From positions 9,857-15,927 of the forward strand of contig DKQK01000047.1 of the NCBI GenBank assembly GCA_002471665.1: 6,071 bases of DNA. Direction: 5' to 3'. Positions 1-4,742 of this stretch are shown here, piece after piece. This stretch comes from Gammaproteobacteria bacterium UBA7310. GTDB taxonomy: Bacteria > Pseudomonadota > Gammaproteobacteria > Pseudomonadales > Ketobacteraceae. Under the pieces are notes generated by a model. That model saw only the letters and a program-made list of their open reading frames with translations. It ran no database searches and was not told where the DNA came from. A program made the translations under genes and the position numbers. Each line of letters begins with the position of its first letter. The first letter of the stretch is position 1.

Positions 1-1
1 G

Positions 2-775
2 CAGGCCCGGGCGCGTGAACCATTAACCAGTATCAGTGATCAACGCTTTGCCGTGATCGCGGATGTGCACGCCAATATTGCCGCCCTGGAGGCGGTTGTG
101 GCGGACATTGCGGATCATGGGGTACAGCAGATTCTGGTGCTGGGGGATGTGGTGGGATACGGCCCGCACCCCGAGGCCTGTATCGATTTGCTCAGGCAGC
201 AGGATTGCCTGGTGATTCAGGGTAACCATGATTATGCGGCGGCGTGTGGCGACACCAGTCGCGGCTTTTCCAAGCTTGCCACCTGGAGCATCGAATGGAC
301 CCGCAATCAGATTGCAGCGCCCTATATGGATTGGTTGGGGGCGCTGTCACCGGTGCATCGTCAGGATAACTGGATCGCGGTGCATGGTGCGCCTGTGGAT
401 AAGCGATACTTTTTTGCCTACGTTTATCACATGACCTACCAACACAACCTGGATTGGCTTGAGGCGGAGCAACTGGCCATAGGCTTTCATGGCCACAGCC
501 ATTTGCAAATGTGTTATCAGCGCCGCCACAACAACGATGACAAAAACCTGCAGCCACAGCAAAATATGGCAAAGAATCGCTGTACGCTGGTGTGCCCGGG
601 ATCGGTAGGGCAACCACGGGGTGGTGAAAGCCGGGCGGAATATGCGCTGTTTAACAGCGCCGAGCAGGTACTGGAACTGAAGCGCGTGGAATACGACATT
701 GGTGCCACGGTGCGAGCCATGCAACACTTGCAGTTCCCCTCACAACTGTACGAGCGATTGACTCAGGGTGCATAA
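2..775 (+). CDS. Metallophosphoesterase, calcineurin-like, 5'-truncated by the window edge
   Basis: Predicted metal-dependent phosphohydrolase of the compact YfcE/MJ0936-like calcineurin superfamily; its physiological substrate cannot be told from sequence. Counting from the GTG at 53 as residue 1, the metal-binding motifs appear in order: D4-x-H6 (ADVHAN), G31-D32 (GDVVGYG), G57-N-H-D60, H111 (VHGAP) and G147-H-S-H150. This is a full set for a dinuclear metal centre. The protein ends at a TAA at 773-775. The frame stays open leftward to base 2, and the codons just before 53 read RFA, which completes the usual first beta strand (RFAVIADVHAN). The GTG at 53 has no Shine-Dalgarno sequence, and no ATG, GTG or TTG lies in frame between 2 and 52. 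The true start is therefore probably outside the window. No signal peptide or membrane segment is visible, so it is likely cytosolic. It converges with cynS, and nothing ties it to cyanate metabolism. Family assignment is firm; specific function is unknown. Confidence 0.9.
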   Translation, partial: QARAREPLTSISDQRFAVIADVHANIAALEAVVADIADHGVQQILVLGDVVGYGPHPEACIDLLRQQDCLVIQGNHDYAAACGDTSRGFSKLATWSIEWTRNQIAAPYMDWLGALSPVHRQDNWIAVHGAPVDKRYFFAYVYHMTYQHNLDWLEAEQLAIGFHGHSHLQMCYQRRHNNDDKNLQPQQNMAKNRCTLVCPGSVGQPRGGESRAEYALFNSAEQVLELKRVEYDIGATVRAMQHLQFPSQLYERLTQGA

Positions 776-783
776 AGCAAAAG

Positions 784-831
784 GTGCCCGGAAGTACATT
801 GAGGCAACGCCGCTGATCTACTTCCGGGTAC
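784..831. terminator. Long inverted repeat between convergent genes, probable shared terminator
   Basis: The arms GTGCCCGGAAGTA (784-796) and TACTTCCGGGTAC (819-831) can form a 13-bp stem with a single G-U pair and a 22-base loop; the inner 10 bp are perfect. The loop holds a short GGC-AAC-GCC element (803-811) that could fold further. The repeat fills most of the 60-base gap between the metallophosphoesterase stop and the cynS stop. On the - strand the stem is followed by CTTTTGCTTT, a weak U-tract, so termination of the cynS operon is the better supported role. On the + strand there is no good U-run after the stem. The large loop and interrupted T-tract make this less than a textbook intrinsic terminator. 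Confidence 0.55.
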
Positions 832-835
832 GGGT

Positions 836-1270
836 TTACCAGGCTTTGTAAGGCAGGAATTTACCGTTCATGGTAATCACCACCCGATCGCCTTTCGGGT
901 TTTCCTCTTTGTCCACTTCCATGGAAAAATCGATGGCGCTCATGATGCCGTCACCGAATTTTTCCTGAATGACTTCCTTCAAGGTTTCGCCATAGACGCC
1001 GACAATTTCGTACAGCCGATAGATCAACGGGTCGGTGGGTACAGCCTGATCCCAGATCTTGGTGGGATACTTCTGCAACTCGGTACTGATTTCAGGCCCC
1101 AACCCCAACACCTCACACAGCGCGTCGGCGCTTTCCTTGGGCATGCTGTTCATGCCCATGCAGGCGGATGTGGTCCAGACCGGCGACATGCCAACGGCCT
1201 TGCCGATTTCTTCCCAGGTCATCCCTTTACTTTCTTTGGCAGCGATAATGGTTTTTGCCACTTCACTCAT
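836..1270 (-). CDS. cynS: Cyanase (cyanate hydratase/lyase)
   Basis: Cyanase catalyses bicarbonate-dependent breakdown of cyanate to ammonia and CO2 (via carbamate) in the cytosol; the characterised E. coli enzyme is a homodecamer. This copy has 144 residues against 156 in E. coli, the difference being a shorter N-terminus. The N-terminal helical, HTH-like part covers about residues 1-70. The C-terminal catalytic domain begins near PTDPLIYRLYE and contains EKFGDGIMSAIDF, ending with GKFLPYKAW. The three catalytic residues known from E. coli (R96, E99, S122) correspond to R85, E88 and S111 here, all at the same offset of 11, so the enzyme should be active. The ATG at 1270 is preceded by AGGAGA with a 6-base gap, supporting this start. 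It is the last gene of the operon, 20 bases after the ATPase gene. No carbonic anhydrase (cynT) or cynX permease, its partners in E. coli, lies in the window. Confidence 0.97.
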   Translation of the reverse strand: MSEVAKTIIAAKESKGMTWEEIGKAVGMSPVWTTSACMGMNSMPKESADALCEVLGLGPEISTELQKYPTKIWDQAVPTDPLIYRLYEIVGVYGETLKEVIQEKFGDGIMSAIDFSMEVDKEENPKGDRVVITMNGKFLPYKAW

Positions 1271-1290
1271 GACGGTTCTCCTGATATTAC

Positions 1291-2199
1291 TTATTGATTG
1301 ACTGCATATGGGTGAGCGTTGCGATCGTTGTCGATTGTGGTAGCCGGTGCCGACGACGAGGTAATGGCGGATAGAGGATTGACCTCTTTCGGCTTGCCGG
1401 ATGAGTTATCCGGTTTTTCAGCCGATCGGTTCACCAGAAAATCCACCAGGTAATTGCGCAGCTGGTAGTAGCCGGGCTGTTGAAAAATGGTGTTGCGTTG
1501 CCGTGGCCGTGGAATATCCACCTTAACCGATTCGGCGATGGCGGCGTTGGGGCCGTTGGACATAACGAAGATACGATCAGACAGCAGTATGGCCTCATCC
1601 ACATCGTGGGTGATCATAAACACGGTCTGCTGGGTTTCACTCCAGATCTTCACCAGTTCCTCCTGGATCACACCACGGGTCAGCGCGTCCAGCGCGCCGA
1701 AGGGTTCATCCAACAGCAGCAGTTCCGGCTGGGTGGCAAAGGCCCGGGCAATACTGACCCGTTGGCGCATACCGCCGGATAGTTCGGACGGTTTGCGCTG
1801 CAGCGCATGTTCCAACCCCACCATGCTGAGAAAGCGGGTGCTGTGCTCGCGCACCTTGTTTTTGCTCCAGTCCGGCCAACGGGCCTTCACCCCAAACTCA
1901 ACATTGCTGAGGCTGGACAGCCAGGGCAGCAGGCTGTAGTTCTGAAACACCACGCCACGTTCCAGGCTGGGCCCTTTGACTTCCTTGCCATTCATCACCA
2001 CAGCACCGGCAGTGGGATCATCCAGCCCCGCCAGGGTGTTTAAGATGGTGGATTTGCCGCAGCCGGAGTGGCCGATGATGCAAACAAATTCACCTTTGTT
2101 GAGGTTGAAATTAACGTTGTCATAAACGGTAAAGTCGTTACCCTCTTTGGTTGGATACACTTTGGCTAAGCCGCTGACTTCCAGAAATGCATTCGACAT
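1291..2199 (-). CDS. ABC transporter ATP-binding protein, NrtD/CynD (SsuB/TauB-like) family
   Basis: Cytoplasmic ATPase subunit expected to power the adjacent permease. From the ATG at 2199 (302 residues) it shows Walker A GHSGCGKST (43-51), Q-loop Q86, signature LSGGM (140-144), Walker B LLLLDE (160-165) followed by the D-loop, and switch histidine H198 (MITHD). It is a single ATPase, not the ATPase plus binding-domain fusion of cyanobacterial NrtC. Beyond about residue 258 there is a polar tail of some 45 residues rich in Ser, Asn, Pro and Ala with no recognisable domain. The frame extends 14 codons further upstream to 2241, but that would overlap the permease gene and lacks a good ribosome site. 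The ATG at 2199 has GGGGAG four bases upstream, so it is preferred. The permease stop is 10 bases before this start. By family alone the substrate could be nitrate, cyanate, bicarbonate or a sulfonate; gene context favours cyanate. Confidence 0.93.
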   Translation of the reverse strand: MSNAFLEVSGLAKVYPTKEGNDFTVYDNVNFNLNKGEFVCIIGHSGCGKSTILNTLAGLDDPTAGAVVMNGKEVKGPSLERGVVFQNYSLLPWLSSLSNVEFGVKARWPDWSKNKVREHSTRFLSMVGLEHALQRKPSELSGGMRQRVSIARAFATQPELLLLDEPFGALDALTRGVIQEELVKIWSETQQTVFMITHDVDEAILLSDRIFVMSNGPNAAIAESVKVDIPRPRQRNTIFQQPGYYQLRNYLVDFLVNRSAEKPDNSSGKPKEVNPLSAITSSSAPATTIDNDRNAHPYAVNQ

Positions 2200-2203
2200 A
2201 TGG

Positions 2204-2212
2204 CTCCCCTTA
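2204..2212 (-). promoter_or_regulatory. Ribosome binding site deciding the ATPase gene start
   Basis: On the - strand TAAGGGGAG lies four bases before the ATG at 2199, and its first three bases are the stop codon of the permease gene. Ribosomes finishing the permease would stop directly on this site, suggesting translational coupling. It supports 2199 as the start rather than the longer frame reaching 2241. Confidence 0.7.
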
Positions 2213-3040
2213 TTCGTTGTATTCAACCAGCTTCTGCGCACTGGACAGTGCCAGATCCAGCAACATGCCCACGCAGCCGATCATCAGAATGGAAAAGATC
2301 ACGCTGTTCAGATCCAGGTTGTTCCATTCGTTCCAGACGTAGTAGCCGATGCCGGTACCGCCCACCAGCATTTCAGCGGCCACGATCACCAGCCAGGCGA
2401 TGCCGATGGAGATTCTCATGCCGGTGAGAATGGTGGGCGCCGCCGCCGGCAGTATCACCAGGAAGGCAGTACGCAGGGATGACAGTTCGTGCGTGCGGGC
2501 CACGTTGATCCAGTCTTCCCGCACATTGGCCACGCCAAACGCGGTGTTGATCAGCATGGGCCAGATCGAACAGATGAAAATCACAAAGATGGCGGACGTT
2601 TCGGAATCCTGAATGATGAACAGGGCCAACGGCATCCAGGCCAGCGGAGAAATGGGCCGCAGGATCTGGATAAACGGATTCAGCGCGTTGTACATCAATG
2701 GCGACATGCCCACCACAAAACCCACCGGAATGGCAATCAGGGCTGCCAGCACATAGCCGGTCAGCACCCGATACAATGAATAGGCCAGTTGAATGCCGAT
2801 CCCCTTGTCGTTGGGGCCTTTGTCATAAAAAGGATCACTGAGTTCATTCCAGGCATGCACCAGCACGTCCGAGGGTGGAGGCACGCGGGCCTCCTGGTCG
2901 GCACCGCCCATCAGCATTTCGTACTCCGTCATCTCCGTGGATTTCTCCGGCACGTCACTGGAGGCTTCCCAAATACCGAACAACAGTACCGCGATGACGA
3001 TCGACAACAGAGCCGCACGAAATGGCATGGACTGAATCAT
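2210..3040 (-). CDS. ABC transporter permease, NrtB/CynB family
   Basis: Inner-membrane subunit of a nitrate/cyanate/bicarbonate-type importer, 276 residues, close to the usual NrtB length. Hydrophobic segments are visible near residues 8-25, 95-115, 130-145, 148-170, 190-205, 210-228 and 246-266. Between the first and second lies a long hydrophilic stretch (about 26-85), probably periplasmic. The cytoplasmic coupling loop that contacts the ATPase (the EAA region) is seen at about 179-198, with NVARTHELS followed by ILPAAAP. This NVAR...LS form resembles NrtB more than the standard EAA-G motif. The start ATG at 3040 overlaps the binding-protein stop by one base (TGATG), indicating translational coupling, and AGGGAGAG sits four bases upstream. 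Sequence alone does not separate nitrate from cyanate permeases; the cynS neighbour favours cyanate. Confidence 0.93.
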   Translation of the reverse strand: MIQSMPFRAALLSIVIAVLLFGIWEASSDVPEKSTEMTEYEMLMGGADQEARVPPPSDVLVHAWNELSDPFYDKGPNDKGIGIQLAYSLYRVLTGYVLAALIAIPVGFVVGMSPLMYNALNPFIQILRPISPLAWMPLALFIIQDSETSAIFVIFICSIWPMLINTAFGVANVREDWINVARTHELSSLRTAFLVILPAAAPTILTGMRISIGIAWLVIVAAEMLVGGTGIGYYVWNEWNNLDLNSVIFSILMIGCVGMLLDLALSSAQKLVEYNE

Positions 3041-4419
3041 CAGGCTCTCCCTATGGCAAAACTCTTCACGTACTCATCGGGTTTGGTGTAATCAAACTCC
3101 TTACCCATGATGGTGTAGTTGGCGTAGGTTTTGTCCGGCGCGGAATAACCCAGATCTTTCATGATCTTTTCGCAGTCGGAGGCCAGATACACCTGCTCGG
3201 CCACGGTCTTGTAATCCACATCGCCCTCTATGTAGCCCCAGCGTTTCATCTGCGTCAGAATCCACACCGCCATGGAGTGCCAGGGGAACGGGTCGAAGTC
3301 GATTCGATCCGGTACATCCTGTATGGAACCCAGGCCATCGGCGTAGCGGCCGGTGAGTACCTGTTGAATCACCGGTACCGGTTGGTTGAGGTAATTCTTC
3401 GGTGCAATGGCCTCTGAAATTTCCTTGCGGTTGTCCGGGTTCGACGAGTATTGGGTGGCGTCCACAATGGCTTTCAGCAGTGCGCCGTAGGTGTTGGGGT
3501 TGGTTTCGGCAAACGCCTTGCTGCAGGCAAATGCGCAGCAGGGGTGGCCTTCCCAGATATCTTTGGTGAGGGTGTGAATAAAGCCGACTTTCTCCCACAC
3601 CGCGCGCTGGTTAAACGGATCCGGAGAGAGGTAACCATCCAGATTGCCGGCGCGCAGATTGGCCACCATTTCCGGTGGTGGTACCACGCGAATCTGAATG
3701 TCCTTGTCCGGGTCCAGGCCGTGTTCTGCCACGTAATAACGCAGCAGGAAGTTATGCATGGAATAGTCAAAGGGCACACCAAACTTGAAACCTTTCCATT
3801 GCTTGGGATCCCGTTTGTCCTTGTGATCCACATGCAGCACGATGGCCTGGCCGTTGATGTTTTCAACGGCGGGCATGATGTAGGGCTCAGCGGTAGAGCC
3901 GGCGCCCAGGGTCATGGCCAGCGGCATGGGGGTCAGCATGTGGGAGGCATCGTATTCGTTGGCCAGTGATTTATCCCGCGCCACGGCCCAGCCTGCGGTT
4001 TTGATCACATCCACATCCAGGCCGTATTTGGAATAGAACCCCAGTGGGTGGGCCATGATGATGGGGGTGGCACAGGTGATGGGCACAAAGCCCACATTGA
4101 GTTTGGTTTTCTCCAGTTTGCCCATGGATTCCTTGAGGGCGGCCTTGGCTTCATTGAGGGGAAAAAACGTCGACAGCATGGCCGCGGCGGTACCGCCGCC
4201 CAGTAGCCCCATAAATTGACGGCGGCTGACATCGCTTTGATTAAACACCGCCCGGACCACGGCATTCTCGATGGCCCGATCCATCATGTCTTCTGAGGTG
4301 GTGGGCAAATTGTTGTCTGGCTCGGTGATGGCGTTGCTGCATTTCTGGCAGCTGCACCCTGCTTCATGGGTCAGGCTGGTTTTTGGATCGTATGGATTTC
4401 CAAGACTTTTCACGGTCAT
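3040..4419 (-). CDS. Tat-exported substrate-binding protein, CmpA/NrtA/CynA family
   Basis: Periplasmic binding protein (459 residues) expected to deliver a small anion to the adjacent permease. A twin-arginine motif SRRQFMG (RR at 66-67) precedes a hydrophobic stretch to about residue 87 and an Ala-rich likely cleavage region (NEAKA, near 93), so it should be exported folded by Tat. The mature domain starts near KLNVGFVPITCATP and shows NrtA-like segments: GWAVARD (W144), NGQ (Q191), FGVPFDYSMH (H222), LSPDPFNQ and the C-terminal WHSMAVWILTQMKRWG. W144, Q191 and H222 may match ligand-contacting residues known in NrtA, but I could not align them formally. Odd points are a 65-residue segment before the twin arginines containing a C22-x-C24-xx-C27 cluster, and HPCCAFAC (292-299) in the mature domain. 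The frame is open to 4581, but the sigma-54 promoter overlaps that extension and GGGGGAGAG lies six bases before the ATG at 4419, so this start is chosen. First gene of the operon. Confidence 0.92.
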   Translation of the reverse strand: MTVKSLGNPYDPKTSLTHEAGCSCQKCSNAITEPDNNLPTTSEDMMDRAIENAVVRAVFNQSDVSRRQFMGLLGGGTAAAMLSTFFPLNEAKAALKESMGKLEKTKLNVGFVPITCATPIIMAHPLGFYSKYGLDVDVIKTAGWAVARDKSLANEYDASHMLTPMPLAMTLGAGSTAEPYIMPAVENINGQAIVLHVDHKDKRDPKQWKGFKFGVPFDYSMHNFLLRYYVAEHGLDPDKDIQIRVVPPPEMVANLRAGNLDGYLSPDPFNQRAVWEKVGFIHTLTKDIWEGHPCCAFACSKAFAETNPNTYGALLKAIVDATQYSSNPDNRKEISEAIAPKNYLNQPVPVIQQVLTGRYADGLGSIQDVPDRIDFDPFPWHSMAVWILTQMKRWGYIEGDVDYKTVAEQVYLASDCEKIMKDLGYSAPDKTYANYTIMGKEFDYTKPDEYVKSFAIGRA

Positions 4420-4425
4420 CGCTGA

Positions 4426-4434
4426 CTCTCCCCC
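4426..4434 (-). promoter_or_regulatory. Ribosome binding site deciding the binding-protein start
   Basis: On the - strand GGGGGAGAG lies six bases before the ATG at 4419. No comparable site precedes the longer open frame starting at 4581, which also lies upstream of the predicted transcription start near 4534. This sets the protein at 459 rather than 513 residues. Confidence 0.75.
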
Positions 4435-4451
4435 GGAGTAGTTGTTGTAGC

Positions 4452-4510
4452 GGTGCAGGGTTGCGTTGGTCTGCACCACGGCGGAACAGAAAATGGATCG
4501 CTCGCAGACC
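4452..4510 (-). promoter_or_regulatory. Leader RNA with two mutually exclusive hairpins (possible)
   Basis: The predicted 115-base leader of the transporter mRNA contains two perfect 7-bp inverted repeats that share bases. In transcript order GGTCTGC (4510-4504) can pair with GCAGACC (4474-4468), or GGTGCAG (4477-4471) can pair with CTGCACC (4458-4452). The shared segment 4471-4474 means only one can form at a time. There is no U-run after either hairpin, so a terminator/antiterminator is not shown. This may be chance, and no known riboswitch class is recognised. Confidence 0.25.
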
Positions 4511-4545
4511 CTGTTGGTGTCGGGCCTCAAGTTAGCAGTGATAAG

Positions 4546-4560
4546 GCATGGTCTGTGCCA
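4546..4560 (-). promoter_or_regulatory. Sigma-54 (-24/-12) promoter of the transporter-cynS operon
   Basis: On the - strand the sequence reads TGGCACAGACCATGC. This is TGGCAC-N5-ATGC against the sigma-54 consensus TGGCAC-N5-TTGC, with one mismatch. The essential GG (4559-4558) and GC (4547-4546) are present at the required spacing, and a T precedes the -24 element. The predicted transcription start is about 4534, giving a leader of about 115 bases before the first gene. Support comes from the upstream IHF site and palindromes and from the divergent sigma-54 activator gene. Confidence 0.8.
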
Positions 4561-4590
4561 ACCTGTTTCAGCTGTAGCCAACTGCAGATA

Positions 4591-4603
4591 AATCAGAGGG
4601 TTA
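4591..4603 (+). promoter_or_regulatory. IHF binding site
   Basis: AATCAGAGGGTTA matches the consensus WATCAR-N4-TTR at every defined position. It lies between the sigma-54 promoter (4546-4560) and the upstream palindromes (4631-4686), at about -57 to -69 from the predicted operon start. That is the usual position for an IHF bend bringing an enhancer-bound activator to sigma-54 RNA polymerase. The motif is degenerate and could occur by chance; location raises confidence. Confidence 0.6.
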
Positions 4604-4630
4604 GGTTATTGCTCGGGTGTCCTGAATCGG

Positions 4631-4646
4631 TTACGCAAATGCGTAA
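4631..4646. promoter_or_regulatory. Palindromic operator I, probable enhancer site of the divergent regulator
   Basis: TTACGCAAATGCGTAA is a perfect inverted repeat with 7-base arms (TTACGCA/TGCGTAA) around AA. It is the first of three sites with the pattern TTACG-N6-CGTAA in 56 bases. It is centred about 104 bases upstream of the predicted sigma-54 start of the transporter operon, within the normal enhancer range. Binding by the adjacent regulator is inferred; its DNA-binding domain lies beyond the window. Confidence 0.7.
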
Positions 4647-4647
4647 T

Positions 4648-4663
4648 TTATGCTTATGCGTAA
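4648..4663. promoter_or_regulatory. Palindromic operator II (one arm imperfect)
   Basis: TTATGCTTATGCGTAA keeps the TTAnG-N6-CGTAA layout, with the right arm identical to operator I and the left arm changed at two of seven positions. It starts 17 bases after operator I, separated by one base. It is probably a weaker site relying on cooperative binding with its neighbours. Confidence 0.6.
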
Positions 4664-4670
4664 TTTATTT

Positions 4671-4686
4671 TTACGAAATGTCGTAA
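4671..4686. promoter_or_regulatory. Palindromic operator III, abutting the regulator's promoter region
   Basis: TTACGAAATGTCGTAA fits TTACG-N6-CGTAA; with one flanking base on each side the arms extend to TTTACGA/TCGTAAA, a perfect 7-base repeat around AATG. It begins 23 bases after operator II and 40 after operator I, near four helical turns. It ends two bases before a TGGCAC element on the + strand, so protein bound here could also block the regulator's own promoter. Confidence 0.65.
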
Positions 4687-4687
4687 A

Positions 4688-4702
4688 TGGCACGGGGCTT
4701 GA
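4688..4702 (+). promoter_or_regulatory. Sigma-54-like element upstream of the regulator gene (weak)
   Basis: TGGCACG-N4-TTGA gives a perfect -24 element, but the -12 element has GA where GC is expected, a change at a critical position. If used, transcription would start near 4714, about 29 bases before the regulator's ATG. Operator III is directly adjacent, which suits repression better than activation. A sigma-70 promoter here is not clear either: TTGATT (4699-4704) and CAAATT (4722-4727) are spaced 17 bases apart, but the -10 match is poor. Confidence 0.3.
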
Positions 4703-4734
4703 TTGCGCTGTTTGCTATCAGCAAATTGCAACGG

Positions 4735-4741
4735 TAAGGGG
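4735..4741 (+). promoter_or_regulatory. Unusually close ribosome binding site of the regulator gene
   Basis: TAAGGGG ends one base before the ATG at 4743, several bases closer than normal. No ATG, GTG or TTG lies in frame just upstream, and the later in-frame ATGs at 4791 and 4800 have no Shine-Dalgarno sequence. Translation initiation may be deliberately weak, or the true start may lie a few codons inside the frame. Confidence 0.4.
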
Positions 4742-4742
4742 T

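Noticed and set aside
192..617. Antisense frame (141 codons) opposite the metallophosphoesterase
   Set aside because: The + strand carries all metallophosphoesterase motifs; the reverse frame has biased composition and no family signature.
2200..2241. Earlier start for the ATPase gene
   Set aside because: It would overlap the end of the permease gene by 32 bases with no good ribosome site. The start at 2199 is well placed and matches where the family begins.
3451..3969. Antisense frame (172 codons) opposite the binding-protein gene
   Set aside because: It is opposite a conserved gene with Gly/His/Val-biased composition and no recognisable motif; a shadow.
4420..4581. N-terminal extension of the binding protein to a start at 4581 (513 residues)
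   Set aside because: It would place a sigma-54 promoter inside the gene, lies upstream of the predicted transcript start, has no ribosome site, and its residues do not resemble the family. The ATG at 4419 has a strong ribosome site.
4631..4686. CRISPR or direct-repeat array
   Set aside because: The repeats are short palindromes with no unique spacers of regular length and no cas genes; enhancer sites explain them better.
4711..4725. Small inverted repeat TTTGC-tatca-GCAAA just before the activator start
   Set aside because: Only 5-bp arms, a different sequence from the three operators, and no second copy; too short to call an operator or hairpin.
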